From: Zea mays
Taxonomy: Eukaryota > Streptophyta > Magnoliopsida > Poales > Poaceae
Length of the DNA: 64,000 nucleotides
Reading direction: 5' to 3'
NCBI RefSeq assembly: GCF_902167145.1
Contig: NC_050101.1
Span: 179,114,428 to 179,178,427, forward strand
Shown here: in pieces, positions 1 to 12,300 of the stretch
Position numbering within the stretch: position 1 is the stretch's first letter
How the letters are laid out: each line of letters opens with the position of its first letter
Program-made: the position numbers and the translations under genes
The notes under the pieces: model-generated
What the model was told of the DNA's origin: nothing
What the model saw: the letters and a program-made list of their open reading frames with translations, nothing else
Databases searched by the model: none

Positions 1-1
1 T

Positions 2-271
2 TTTATTTATAAGAATGAGACTTCTAGCTCTAGGCGTTCTACCCATGTTAAAATGCCTAAGAAGAAATCTCCTATTGCATCAAATGAACCTAACATTTCA
101 TTTAAGACTTTTGATGCATCATATGTGCTAACTAACAAATCAGGCAAAGTAGTTGCCAAATATGTTGGGGGCAAACACAAGGGCTCTAAGACTTGTGTTT
201 GGGTACCCAAGGTGCTTGTTTCTAATGTCAAAGGACCCAAGACCGTTTGGGTACCTAAGAACAAGGCCTAA
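2..271 (+). pseudogene. copia gag, C-terminal end
   Basis: An open frame enters from the left edge and ends at TAA 269-271. It is rich in Lys, Ser and Val, with the repeated Trp-Val-Pro-Lys pattern (WVPK) near its end that I associate with the gag tail of Opie/Ji-type maize copia elements. Gag forms the virus-like particle that packages element RNA. The protease motif that follows is in the +1 frame relative to this one, so gag and pol are not in a single frame here. Whether that is a programmed shift or decay cannot be told from one copy. Confidence 0.75.
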
Positions 272-289
272 ATCTATTTTGTAGGTTTA

Positions 290-511
290 TGCATCCGGGG
301 GCTCAAGTTAGATTATTGATAGCGGGTGCACAAACCACATGACTGGGGAGAAAAGGATGTTCTCCTCCTATGAGAAAAACCATGATCCCCAACGAGCTAT
401 CACATTCAGGGATGGAAATCAAGGTTTGGTCAAAGGACTTAGTAAAATTGCTATATCTCCTGACCATTCTATTTCCAATGTTTTTCTTGTAGATTCTTTA
501 AACTATAACTT
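290..511 (+). pseudogene. copia pol, aspartic protease region (interrupted by Huck-A)
   Basis: After a Gly/Ser stretch the frame reads I-I-D-S-G-C-T-N-H-M, the active-site D-S-G (318-326) of a copia aspartic protease. The codon just before Ile-Ile is TAG (309-311) where Trp is usual, so this copy carries a stop. The frame stays open to 511, where Huck-A begins, and continues at 14362. The 5-base duplication AACTT (507-511 and 14357-14361) falls inside the coding sequence. Confidence 0.85.
507..511. repeat. target-site duplication of Huck-A, left copy
   Basis: AACTT lies directly before the terminal TGTC of the Huck-A LTR and is repeated directly after its terminal GACA at 14357-14361. Removing the insert and one copy restores the continuity of the copia frame. 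Confidence 0.95.
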
Positions 512-2187
512 TGTCGGCGTTTCGAGACCGGGGGGTCCCTAAGCCGACGAGTGAGTGTCGCCGCGTGCCCCAGGCAAGATGGGTCGAGCGCGTGGGCGAG
601 CGCGAAGGGGGGAAGGAGCGAGGCGGCCGGTGACCGGCGTGAGAGAGGTGGGAATCCCGCGGCCTTCGTGTTCGTCCCGCGCCCAGGTCGGGTGCGCTTG
701 CAGTAGGGGGTTACAAGCGTCCACGCGGGAGAGGGAAGCAAGCGGCCCCAAGAGAGCGCCTGTCTTGTCCTCGTCCCCGCGCGGCCAACCCTCTTTAAGA
801 GGGCCTTGGTCCTTCCTTTTATAGGCGTAAGGAGAGGATCCAGGTGTACAATGGGGGTGTAGCAGAGTGCTACGTGTCTAGCAGGGGAGAGCTAGCGCCC
901 TAAGTACATGCCGATGTGGCAGCCGGAGAGATCTTGGCACCCAGCTGGTGTGATGTCGTGGCCGTCGGAGGAGCGACGGAGCCTGGCGGAGGGACAGCTG
1001 CCGGAGCGGTTGAGTCCTTGCTGACGTCCTCCTGCTTCCGTAAGAGAGCTGAGAGCCGCTGTCGTCACAGAGCATGCGGGGCGCCATCATTTCCTATCTG
1101 GCAGAGCTAGCCAGATGGGACACCGGTCTTGTTCTCTGCGGCCCGAGTCAGCTCGGGGTAGGGTGATGATGGCGCTTCCTGTTGACGTGGCTGGCCTGCG
1201 CCTTAGGTTGGGCGACGTGGAGGCTCCTCCGAAGCCGAGGTCGAGTCTGTCTTCCGTGGCCGAGGTCGAGTCCGAGCCCCTGGGTCGGGCGAGGCGGAGG
1301 TCGTTCGGCAGAGGCCAGGGCGGAGTCCGAGCCCTGGGGTCGGGCGAAGCGGAGTTCGTCGTCTTCCGGGACCTAGCCCGAGTCCGAGCCCTGGGTCGGG
1401 CGGAGCGGAGTTCGCCGTCTTCCGGGACTTAGCCCGAGTCCGAGCCCTGGGTCGGGCGGAGCGGAGTTCGCCGTCTTCCGGGACTTAGCCCAAGTCCGAG
1501 CCTTGGGTCGGGCGGAGCGGAGTTCGCCGTCTTCCGGGACTTAGCCCGAGTCCGAGCCCTGGGTCGGGCGGAGCGGAGTTCGCCGTCTTCCGGGACTTAG
1601 CCCGAGTCCGAGCCCTGGGTCGGGCGGAGCGGAGTTCGCCGTCTTCCGGGACTTAGCCCGAGTCCGAGCCCTGGGTCGGGCGGAGCGGAGTTTCCTATGG
1701 TGCCTTTGGCAGGGCCTGACTGCCTGTCAGTCTCACTCTGTCAAGCGGCACTACAGTCGGAGTGGCGCAGGTGGCGCTGTCCTTTTGTCAGGCCAGCCAG
1801 TGGAGCGGCGAAGTGACGGCGGTCACTTCGGCTCTGCCGGGGGGCGTGCGTCAGGATAAAGGTGTCAGGCCACCTTTGCGTTAAATGCTCCTGCGATTCG
1901 GTCGGTCGGTGCGGCGATTTAGTCAGGGTTGCTTCTTAGCGAAGGCAGGGCCTCGGGCGAGCCGGAGATGTGTCCGCCGTTGGAGGGGGGCCTCGGGCGA
2001 GACGGAAATCCTCCGAGGCCGGCGGCCCTTGTCTGAGGCTAGGCTCGGGCGAGGCATGATCGAGTCGCTCGAATGGACTGATCCCTGACTTAATCGCACC
2101 CATCAAGCCTTTGCAGCTTTATGCTGATGGGGGTTACCAGCTGAGAATTAGGAGTCTTGAGGGTACCCCTAATTATGGTCCCCGACA
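512..2187 (-). repeat. Huck-A 3' LTR (left end)
   Basis: The LTR is 1,676 bp; on the minus strand it begins TGTCGGGGACC and ends CGCCGACA. A TATAAAA box reads on the minus strand at 817-823. A tandem array of 56-bp units (about 1376-1690) lies in U3, upstream of the TATA box in element orientation. It is the same length as the other LTR at 12681-14356. Confidence 0.95.
1376..1690. repeat. tandem array, 56-bp unit, in Huck-A left LTR
   Basis: About five and a half copies of a GC-rich 56-bp unit occur, each containing CCGAGCCCTGGGTCGGGCGG followed by a GAGTTCGCCGTCTTCC block. Copies differ by a few substitutions. The equivalent array in the right LTR is at about 13545-13859. It lies in U3 and could be a promoter-proximal regulatory array; that role is inference. 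The open frames it generates are repeat artefacts. Confidence 0.85.
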
Positions 2188-2924
2188 GTAGCCCCCGAGC
2201 CTCGAAGGGAGTGTTAGCACTCTCTTGGAGGCTTTCGTCGCACTTTTTTGCAAGGGGACCAGCCTTTCTCGGTTGCACTTTGTTCCGGTGGGTGCACGCG
2301 AGCGCACCCGCCGGGTGTAGCCCCCGAGGCCTCGGAGGAGTGGTTTCACTCCTTCGAGGTCTTAATGCCTTGCGTAATGCTTCGGCTGGTCTGGTTGTTC
2401 CCTCATGCGAACTGGCCGTAGCCCGGGTGTACGGTCGGGGCCCAAGTTCTCGGGCTGGTATGTTGACGCTGTCAACGGTTCGGCCGGAGCCGGGTTTGCG
2501 AGAGCAGCCCCCGAGCCTCTGCACAGGGCGAGAGGGCGATCAGGGACAGACTCGGCTTTTTTACATACGCCCCTGCGTCGCCTTTCCGCAAGGAGGAGGG
2601 GGGAAAGCGCCATGTTGCCATCGATGGGCGCCGAACATGGTGTCTCCGGTGAGCTGCAAGCGGGTAATCCGAGTGGACGTCCGTGCCCCGTTCGTTAGGG
2701 GTCGGCTAGGGGCCCAGAGGCACGCCCAAAAGTACCTACGGGTGATCTGCCGGACCCGGTCCCCTGGCGACGGTGTCCGAGGGCTCGATGCCTCCCTCTG
2801 ATGGGATTCTGTTACAAGATCGCTCCCGCTGGTCTCGGAAATGTCCTAGGGTACCTCGGAGCGCAGCCCGAGCCTTGGTTATGTATCGAACGTACCCCTG
2901 GTCATCCCTCGCTCGGCGTCTTAG

Positions 2925-3130
2925 GCGGCTGTGAACCCTTTGGGGGCCAGCCTTTGAACCCCTGATCAGTAATGGGCGCGGAGCCCGAGTAGCCTGAGGC
3001 GGCCGTGGAACCCTTCGGGGGGCCGGCCTTCGAACCTCTGACCAGTAGTGGGTGTAGGGCCCACGCGATCTGAGGCGGCTGTCGAAACCCTTCGGGGGGC
3101 CAGCCTTCGAACCTCTGATCAGTAAGGAGG
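2925..3130. repeat. threefold 70-80-bp repeat near the Huck-A 3' end
   Basis: Three imperfect copies each contain GAACCCTTCGGGG, then GGCCAGCCTTCGAACC, then CTGATCAGTA or CTGACCAGTA. TTCGAA and TGATCA are palindromic. Equivalent arrays occur in Huck-B (about 52560-52790) and Huck-C (about 56160-56375). Confidence 0.8.
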
Positions 3131-4953
3131 CTCGGAGCCTGGTTCCTTCACGGGGAAGGATCCTTTTCGGGGTATCCCCGTTTCCCGGTCCCTGTTGCAA
3201 GAGATAGAGAAAAAGGAGAAAAGGAAAAGGATATGAAATCGAACGACGTGGCGTACCTTTTTTGGCGCGGTTATTACGGCGAAGGCGAAGCGTCGCCCAC
3301 TTCTCCTGCCGGGAGCGCCGCCTGTCTTGCCGCGGAGTTAATGCGACGGGGCGAGTGGTTGGCGGGGCGGTCGTCGCGCGTGCGCGAGCCGTTCGAGGAA
3401 CGGATCACGGGCGCGTTGTCTTCACGCCGTGAGAGAGGGTTCTCTTGCTGCCCCCGGATGGGACGTGAGCTTGGCTGACGACGTGACCGCTGCTCCCGCC
3501 CGCCTGCCACCGTCATTACTGCCGGCCCACTTTCGGCCACGTTGACCACCGCGCCAGGCTGGCGCTGCTGGGTCGTGCGCTGGGTCGCCTCGAGTCGCGG
3601 TATTGGTTTCGCAATCGAGGAGGCGCGGTGGTGGCGCAAGTGGCGGTGCAGTTGCTTGCATGACGCATCCGGCGCGCCGGCTGTGTGACGCGTGGGCTTG
3701 GGCCTCCATGCTGGGCGTGTCGGGAGTCGGAGAAGCGCGTCCACTTGGCGCGGTTGCATGTCGCCTGCATGGCTGCCCGCCTCTTTCGCCCGTTGGTCTG
3801 GGCAAAAGTGGAGGGTCGCTTGTAACCGCTGGGTGGTTGTGTGCACCACGCGCGGCGGTTTGGCTTCTTTTGCTCTGAGCCGGTTTGCATGACATGCGGG
3901 ACTCAGCCCCCGCGCCGCAGGGGAGGGCCTTGGAGCGTGTTGGAGAAGACTCAGCCCGTGACGGTTGGGGGCGCAAGTAGGGAGAGTTGCCTTTAAAAGG
4001 AGGGCGACCCCTTTCGGAAGGCGACCATGTCTTCTCGCTCCCTTATGCATCGCGTCCTTCCACCTTCCAAGCCCCCCGGATGGGGGATACCCGCCGTCTT
4101 TTCGCCTCATCGTTGGGGGAACGCAACTCCGTGGGAGTTGGTACCTTTCAGCCATCGTTCGGCTTCAAGGATTTTCATCATGCAGCTCGGTTGCACCCCT
4201 CCGCTGGTGGTCACCCAAGATGGTGACCTCCAGCTTGATGGTGGGGGAAAGCGAGTCGGGCTGCGGCCTCTACCCCTCCCTCAGCCTCAAGGATTTTCAT
4301 CACCAGGGTTGGGGAGGGGAGTGTGCCGAGTTGGGGTCGGCCCCTGCGTGGGCGGTGGCCCGCTCCTTCACTCAGTGATCGGAGGGAAGGACGGTCGTCG
4401 TCTGTGGCGTCGGCAGCTGCACCGTGCCTGGCTCTCGGACGCGAGTGGCTTCGGAGCTGCTCGCGGCGCCGGCGTCTGCCACGGCAGCTTGAAGAGGTTC
4501 TTCCGCCGGCGAGGTAGCCAAGGCCGGCCACGGACCGACCTCCAACTCTACGGCCTTCTGCCCGTCCTTGCCTCACGAGTTTGGGCATGGGCGGGGGCCT
4601 CCTGGCAGCAGCATCCGCCCTGAGGTCAGTGCTGCCGCTGTTCGGCCCCCCGGAGCAGAAGTCGTCGTCATTGCCGCTGCTGGAGCGGGTGACGGCGCGC
4701 CGTTCGTCGGTTTTCTGTTGCTCCGCAGGCGCACCCCTGTCGAGTGGGGTTGTTCGTACCTGCGGAGGGGGAACCGGAGTTCCGTTTGTAATGGCACTTT
4801 GAATGCCAGTGCTTTTGTTCATTATGGCTGTCGAGGCCTGAACATGTATGTAATTTTGGCACGGAGCCGTGTTTTTTTCCTCATTTTCGAGCACTGAGAC
4901 TCGCCTGTTGATTATCTGAACCGCTTCACCAAGCATGAGTCGCCCCGTGTCAA

Positions 4954-5868
4954 GGTGACGAGTGAGGTATCCGTATCCCGGAGGCGTAGGAGTCCCTCGG
5001 CTCGGTTGACCTTGTTGTCTGAGGCTCCTCTAGCTTAGTTAAAGGGACCCCTTGGCCGCTCTTCGACGAGCCGAGGCCAGGGGTAGCGATATCAGCACGA
5101 ACAGAGGTGGAGTTGGCTCGAAAATGAAACCTGGTTGGCCGGAGCCTAGCCGGGTTGTCCGTTAGCGGGACCGACACCGGAGTTGATCAGCCGAGGCCTC
5201 GGGTCGGGCTGGCGCCCTTGGGAGATGGTTGGCCGAGGCCCCAGGGGTAACCGGCCGAGCCGCCTGCTCGGGCCGGATTCCCGGAGAAGTCCCTGGCGTG
5301 GCGATGACGTCGTCCTCCAGAGTGGGGATCCCTGGACCGCGTCGCCGTCCGAGGCTAGGTCGGACCTCGCTGAAGGCGTCGTTGATGCCGAGGGTGCTAC
5401 TGCCCCCTTCAGCGTCAAGACCCGAGTCTGCAGGATCAGAGTGTCTTGTAGCGTGTGCCTTCTGCGGCCGCCGAGGCCAGAATACACACCCTCGCTGTGT
5501 TGTAAAGCTACGTCTCCTTTCCTCTTGTGTCGAGTATCTGGACTTTTTTATCGGTAACAGGGATGTTTGTGCGAGCGAGAGTTGCTTCTCGTGGAAGGTG
5601 ATGAGTGAGGTATCTGTATCCCGGAGGCGTGGGAGTCCCTCGGCTCGGTCGGCCTTGCCGCTTACGCACACTTTCACCCGTCCATGAGGCCCTGTCACCG
5701 ACTCAGTCGAGAAGGCTCGAAGGATCGCTTCGGCAGAAGAGCTTCCGAACGTGAAGACTTGTTCGGTCCGCGGAATCACTTTATCCGAACGCGAGTTACT
5801 TATCGCAGAAGGTGATGAGTGAGGTATCCGTATCCCGGAGGCGTAGGAGTCCCTCGGCTCGGTCAGCC
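4954..5868. repeat. three dispersed copies of a 55-bp motif in the Huck-A 3' region
   Basis: Copies start at about 4954, 5597 and 5811, each reading GGTGA(T/C)GAGTGAGGTATC and then CCCGGAGGCGT and GAGTCCCTCGGCTCGGT. Spacing is 643 and 214 bases. Huck-B has three reverse-complement copies at nearly the same spacing (49726, 49937 and 50596). Huck-C has one (about 60317). Confidence 0.85.
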
Positions 5869-6103
5869 TTGGCTGCTTACGTGTACTCCGTCGTTTTCAG
5901 GATCCACTTTTCGAAGTAGTCGGAAAGCACGAAAGATATTCTGGCAGAAGAGATCTTTTTTCGAGGAAAATTTCAACGCAGAGGGGGTTCCCCCCCCTTT
6001 TAGCCCCCGAGGGAGGGTCGGGCTTTGCCGAGGCGAGGCCGACCCTTCCTTGATGACTAAACTTTGCGTGGGTGCGAGGTATATGAACAACTTTGAAAAC
6101 ATC

Positions 6104-9100
6104 TTAAGGGTAGAAGCGACGTAGCTGTTGGATGTTCCAAGCGTTGCCGTAGACCTCGCCTTGACTGTTGGCCAGCTTGTACGTTCCGGGCTTCAGAACT
6201 TTGGCAATGACGAATGGCCCCTCCCAGGGGGGCGTGAGCTTGTGCCTCCCTCGGGCGTCTTGCCGCAGCCGAAGCACCAGGTCGCCCACCTGGAGGTCTC
6301 GGGGCCGGACCCCTCGGGCGTGGTAGCGTCGCAGGGACTGCTGGTACCGCGCCGAGTGTAGTAAGGCCTTGTCCCGAGCCTCTTCCAGCTGGTCCAGCGA
6401 GTCTTCTCGGCTAGCTTGGTTGCTTTGATCGTTGTAGGCCCTCGTCCTCGGGGAGCCGTATTCCAGGTCAGTGGGTAAGATGGCCTCGGCCCCGTAGACC
6501 AGGAAGAACGGCGTGAAACCCGTGGCTCGGCTCGGCGTTGTCCTCAGGCTCCAGACCACCGAGGGGAGTTCCTTCATCCATCGCTTGCCGAACTTGTTGA
6601 GGTCGTTGTAAATCCGAGGCTTGAGCCCTTGTAGAATCATGCCGTTGGCACGCTCTACTTGCCCATTCGACATGGGATGAGCCACGGCGGCCCAGTCCAC
6701 CCGGATGTGGTGATCCTCGCAAAAATCCAAGAATTTTCTGCCGGTGAACTGGGTACCGTTGTCGGTGATGATGGAGTTCGGGACCCCGAAGCGATGGATG
6801 ATGTTGGTGAAGAACGTCACCGCCTGCTCGGACCTGATGCTGTTCAGAGGTCGGACCTCGACCCACTTGGAGAATTTGTCGATGGCGACCAGCAGGTGCG
6901 TGTAGCCCACGGGCGCCTTCTGCAAGGGGCCGACGAGGTCCAGACCCCACACAGCAAAGGGCAGGTGATGGGTATCGTCTGCAGAGCCTGAGCGGGCAGG
7001 TGGGTCTGCTTCGCATAGAATTGACACCCTTCGCAGGTGCGGACAATTCTAGTGGCGTCAGCCACTGCCGTTGGCCAGTAGAAGCCTTGCCAGAAAGCAT
7101 TCCCGACAAGGGCTCGAGGCGCTGCGTGATGGCCGCAAGCCCCCGAGTGTATCTCTTGCAGGAGTTCCTGACCTTCGGCGATGGAGATGCATCGCTGGAG
7201 GATGCCCGAGGGGCTGCGGTGGTAGAGCTCCTTCTCATCGCCCAGCAAGACGAACGACTTGGCGCGTCGCGCTACCCGCCGAGCCTCGGCTCGGTCGAGG
7301 GGTAGCTCTCCTTGGCGGAGATATTGCAGGTACGGGGTCTGCCAATTTCGATCAGGCGTGGCCCCGCTCCGCTCCTCCTCGATGCGCAGTGCCTCGCCCT
7401 CAAAGGCCGAGGGTACCTCGGGCTGAACCGAGGACGCCTCGGGCCGAGCTGAGGGTGCCTCGGGCTGTGCCGAGGGCGCCTCAGGCTCGGGCGTGTCGTC
7501 GATTTTGACGGAGGGTTGATGCAGATCCCGGGAGAAGACGTCCGGGGGAACCGTTGTTCGCCCCGAGGCTATTTTTGCCAGCTCGTCCGCAGTCTCGTTG
7601 TAGCGCCGAGCGATGTGGTTAAGCTCGAGCCCGTAGAACTTGTCTTCCAGGCGCCGAACCTCATCGCAGTAGGCCTCCATCTTTGGGTCGCGGCAGTGGG
7701 AGTTCTTCATGACTTGGTCGATGACGAGCTGCGAGTCACCGCGGGCGTCGAGGCGCCTGACCCCTAGCTCGATGGCGATCCGCAACCCGTTGACCAGAGC
7801 CTCGTACTCAGCCACATTATTGGACGCCGGGAAATGGAGGCGTAGCACATAGCGTAGGTGTTTCCCGAGGGGTGAGATGAAGAGTAGGCCCGCGCCGGCT
7901 CCCGTCTTCATCAGCGACCCGTCGAAAAACATGGTCCAGAGCTCCGGTTGGATCGGAGCCGTCGGCAGCTGGGTGTCGACCCATTCGGCTACGAAGTCCG
8001 CCAATACCTGGGACTTGATGGCCTTCCGAGGGGCGAACGAGATTGTCTCGCCCATGATTTCCACCGCCCACTTTGCAATCCTGCCCGAGGCCTCTCGGCA
8101 CTGGATGATTTCCCCCAGGGGGAAGGATGACACCACAGTTACCGGATGAGACTCGAAGTAGTGTCGCAACTTCTGCCTCGTCAGGATCACTGCATACAGC
8201 AGCTTCTGAACTTGTGGGTAGCGGATCTTGGTCTCGGACAGTACCTCGCTGACGAAGTAAACTGGCCTCTGAACGGGCAATGCATGCCCCTCTTCTTGCC
8301 TCTCGACCACAATCGCGGCGCTAACCACCTGAGTGGTCGCGGCGACGTAGACCAAGAGGGCTTCTCCGTCAGCTGGAGGCACCAAGACAGGCGCCTTTGT
8401 GAGGAGCGCCTTCAGGTTCCCGAGAGCTTCCTTGGCCTCAGGGGTCCAAGCGAAACACTCGGCCTTCCTTAAGAGGCGGTACAGAGGCAGGCCTCTTTCG
8501 CCGAGGCGTGAGATGAAGCGGCTCACGGCCGCGAGACATCCCATGACCCTCTGTACGCCTTTTAAGTCCTTGATGGGCCCCATGCTGGTGATGGCTGCGA
8601 TCTTCTCCGGGTTGGCTTCGATGCCCCGCTCGGAGACGATGAACCCCAAGAGCATGCCCCGGGGCACCCCGAAGACACACTTCTCGGGATTGAGCTTGAC
8701 GTCTTTCGCTTTGAGACATCGGAATGTCACTTCAAGGTCGGAGAGGAGGTCGGAAGCTTTCCTCGTCTTGACTACGATGTCATCGACGTAGGCCTCGACC
8801 GTGCGACCGATGTGTTCGCCGAACACATGGTTCATGCACTGCTGGTACGTCGCGCCCGCATTCCTCAAACCGAACGGCATGGTGACATAGCAGTACATGC
8901 CGAAGGGCGTGATGAAAGAAGTCGCGAGCTGGTCAGACTCTTTCATCCTGATTTGGTGATACCCTGAGTAGGCGTCGAGGAAAGACAGGGTTTCGCATCC
9001 AGCAGTGGAATCCACGATTTGATCGATGCGAGGCAGAGGGTAGGGAACCTTCGGACATGCTTTGTTGAGACCAGTGTAGTCTACACACATCCGCCATTTC

Positions 9101-9372
9101 CCCCCTTTCTTTCTCACAAGCATAGGGTTGGCAAGCCATTCGGGATGGAATACCTCTTTGATGAATCCGGCTGCCATTAGCTTGTGGATCTCCTCGCCTA
9201 TCGCTCTGCGCTTCTCCTCGTCGAATCGGCGCAGAGGCTGCTTGACGGGTCGGGCTCCGGCCCGAATATCCAGCGAGTGCTCGACGACATCCCTCGGTAT
9301 GCCGGGCATGTCCGAGGGACTCCACGCGAAGACGTCGGCGTTCGCGCGGAGAAAGTCGACGAGCACTGCTTC
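6104..9372 (-). pseudogene. Huck-A pol: RT, RNase H, archaeal-type RNase H, integrase (one frameshift)
   Basis: The frame runs from just after the UAG at 9373-9375. RT contains the FLDAYSGYHQI block and the catalytic YVDD near 8777. A first RNase H-like region follows, then a second RNase H starting at FFDGS (about 7927), the archaeal-type domain of Tat elements. After a Pro/Glu/Ala-rich linker comes integrase: an HHCC finger (HSGACGHH ... CEGCQF, about 7140-7030), then D (LDLVGPL), D (TDNGTQF) and E (QVERANG). A 1-base loss near 6958, judged against Huck-B, shifts the frame between the zinc finger and the catalytic core. The stop is at 6104-6106. Otherwise the frame is clean, so this is the best-kept pol in the window. 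Confidence 0.93.
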
Positions 9373-12300
9373 CTATTTGGGGTCGAGCCCGGAACCGATC
9401 TGGATCTGCTTGGAGGCGTCGCCACTGGGGTCGAGGGGGACGGCCTTAACCGTCTCCACTGGCTCGAAGTTGCCGGCATGGCGCTTCACGTCTGGCACCT
9501 CTTTGGAGAGGCTCTCCAGGTCGGCGATGAGGGCCTCGGACTCAGCGAGGGCCTCGGCGTACTCCACGCACTCCACGTCGCATTCGAACGCGTGTTTGTA
9601 CGTGGGGCCGACGGTGATGACCCCGTTGGGGCCCGGCATCTTGAGCTTCAGGTAGGTGTAGTTGGGGACGGCCATAAACTTCACGTAGCATGGCCTCCCC
9701 AGTACCGCGTGGTAGGTTCCTCGGAACCCGACCACCTCGAACGTCAGAGTCTCCCTTCGGAAGTTGGAGGGCGTTCCGAAGCAGACGGGAAGGTCGAGTC
9801 ATCCGAGGGGCTGGACGCATTTCCCGGGAATGATCCCGTGGAAGGGCGCAGCGCCTGCTCGGACGGAGGACAGATCGACGCGCAGGAGCCTGAGGGTCTC
9901 GGCGTAGATGATGTTGAGGCTGCTGCCCCCGTCCATAAGGACCTTGGTGAGCCTGACGTCGCCGACGATGGGGTCGACGACGAGCGGGTATTTCCCCGGG
10001 CTCGGCACGTGGTCGGGGTGATCAGCTTGGTCGAAGGTGATGGGCTTGTCGGACCAGTCTAGGTAGACTGGCGCCGCCACCTTCATCGAGCAGACCTCCC
10101 GGCGCTCTTGCTTGTGATGCCGAGCCGAGGCATTCGCCGCATGCCCACCGTAGATCATGAAGCAGTCGCGGACCTCGGGGAACTCTCCTGCTTGGTGATC
10201 TTCCTTCTTGTCGTCGTCACGGGCCCTGCCACTCTCCGCGGGTGGCCCGGCCCTGTGGAAGTGGCGCCGAAGCATGACGCACTCCTCAAGGGTGTGCTTG
10301 ACGGGCCCCTGATGATAGGGGCATGGCTCCTTGAGCATCTTGTCGAAGAGGTTGGCACCTCCGGGGGGCTTCCGAGGGTTCTTGTACTCGGCGGCGGCGA
10401 CAAGGTCCGCATCGGCGGCGTCGCGTTTCGCTTGCGACTTCTTCTTGCCTTTCTTCTTGGCGCCGCGCGGAGTAGACGCCTCGGGAGCATCTTCCGATGG
10501 GCGGCCCTGGGGCTGCTTGTCCTTTCGGAAGATAGCCTCGACCGCCTCCTGGCCAGAGGCGAACTTGGTGGCGATGTCCATCAGCTCGCTCGCCCTGGTG
10601 GGGGTCTTGCGACCCAACTTACTCACCAGGTCGCGGCAGGTGGTGCCGACAAGGAACGCGCCGATGACATCCGAGTCGGTGATGTTGGGCAGCTCGGTGC
10701 GCTGCTTCGAGAATCGCCGGATGTAATCCCGGAGAGACTCTCCCGGCTGCTGCCGGCAGCTTCGGAGGTCCCAGGAATTCCCGGGGCGTACGTACGTGCC
10801 CTGGAAATTGCCGGCGAAGGCTTGGACCAGGTCATCCCAGTTGGAGATCTGCCCCGGGGGCAGGTGCTCCAACCAGGCGCGAGCGGTGTCGGAGAGGAAC
10901 AGGGGGAGGTTGCAGATGATGAGGTTGTCGTCGTCCATTCCACCCAGTTGGCAGGTTAGGCGGTAGTCCGCGAGCCACAGTTCCGGTCTCGTTTCCCCCG
11001 AGTACTTTGTGATAGTAGTCGGGGGTCGGAACCGGGTCGGGAACGGTGCCCGTCGGATGGCCCGACTGAAGGCCTGCGGATCGGGTGGTTCAGGCGAGGG
11101 ACTCTGATCCTCCCCGCTGTCGTAGCGTCCCCCACGCCTGGGGTGGTAACCTCGGCGCACCCTCTCGTCGAGGTGGGCCCGACGGTCGCGATGATGGTGC
11201 TCGTTGCCGAGGTGGCCCGGGGCCGCAGGCGCGGTGTTGCGCGTGCGCCCGGTGTAGACCGAGGCTTCCCGCATGAATCGGGAAGTCGCGGCATGAGGTT
11301 CCGAGGGGTATCCCTGCCTTCGGGAGGCAGAGCTCTCGGCCCGTCGGACCGCAGCGCCTTCCAGGAGATTCTTGAGCTCTCCCTGGATTCGCCGACCCTC
11401 GGTGGTTGATGGCTCCGGCATCGCGCGGAGAAGCATCGCTGCTGCAGCCAGGTTCTGACCGACCCCACTGGATGCGGGTGGCGGCCTGACCCTGACGTCG
11501 TTGGCGACGCGGTGCTGGAAACCCTGGGGCAGGTGGCGTATTTCTCCGGCCGGGGGTTGGCCCGCCCATACCTGCCCGACGTCCCGGCGGATCGGCTCAA
11601 GCGCTCCTGCTCCCTCGTCGAGCCTGGCCTGCGCCCCGCGGACTTGCTCGAGCTATGGGTCGTGACCCCCCGCCGGAACGGGGACCACAGCTAGCTCCCG
11701 TGGGATGTCAGCGCGAGGCACCGACCTAGGGAGATCACCGTCCTCCGGCATGCCGAGATGATTGCCTTCGGAGGGATCCCCTAGATCGACGTGGAAACAT
11801 TCGCGGCTTGGGCCGCAGTCCTCGTCGTCGAGGCTGCGGCTACCGTCGGAACAGTCGGAGAGGCAGTAGTCACATGCGGTCATGAAGTCCCGCATGGCAC
11901 CGGGGTTGCCAAATCCAGAGAAATCCCAACAGATGTTGGGGTCGTCATCTTCCTCGGACCCAGAGGGCCCGTAGGTCGACACGTCCGCCAGCCGGTCCCA
12001 AGGCGACCGCATGCGAAACCCCAGAGGGTTTGAACTCGCCTCTACGAGAGCGCCCGCCAAAGCAAGGTCGCTAGGCGGGTTGGGGCTGAGTCCAAATGAC
12101 GTAGGATGGGAATCAGTCGATACCTTTTGGTCGACGAGCAGCGACATAGTCACGTCGGGGACTGATTGCACCGTCGTCTCAGGTACGAGGGCGACGTCCT
12201 GCAAGCTCTCCGCGAGCGCACTAGCGTCGTCCGCTTGCTCGGGATTGGCGTGTCGCGGGGAGACGACACTCGCCTTCGTCTCAAACGCGAGGTCGACGCC

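Larger units (their letters stand above)
2188..6103 (-). other. Huck-A long 3' non-coding region
   Basis: About 3.9 kb separate the pol stop from the 3' LTR. The minus-strand stretch CTCGGGGGCTAC abutting the LTR at 2188-2199 is the likely polypurine tract. The region holds a roughly 70-80-bp unit in about three copies (2925-3130) and a 55-bp unit in three dispersed copies (4954-5868). I see no gene on either strand. Huck-B shares this region. Huck-C matches only its two ends (to about 3405 and from about 5810) and has another module in between. Confidence 0.8.

Noticed and set aside
1376..1690. Regular repeat spacing reminiscent of a CRISPR array
   Set aside because: Units are contiguous tandem repeats without unique spacers, in a plant LTR.
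4027..4623. Plus-strand frame in the Huck-A 3' region similar to a minus-strand frame in Huck-B (51076-51624)
   Set aside because: Two different reading frames are equally similar between copies, which points to plain nucleotide homology rather than coding selection.
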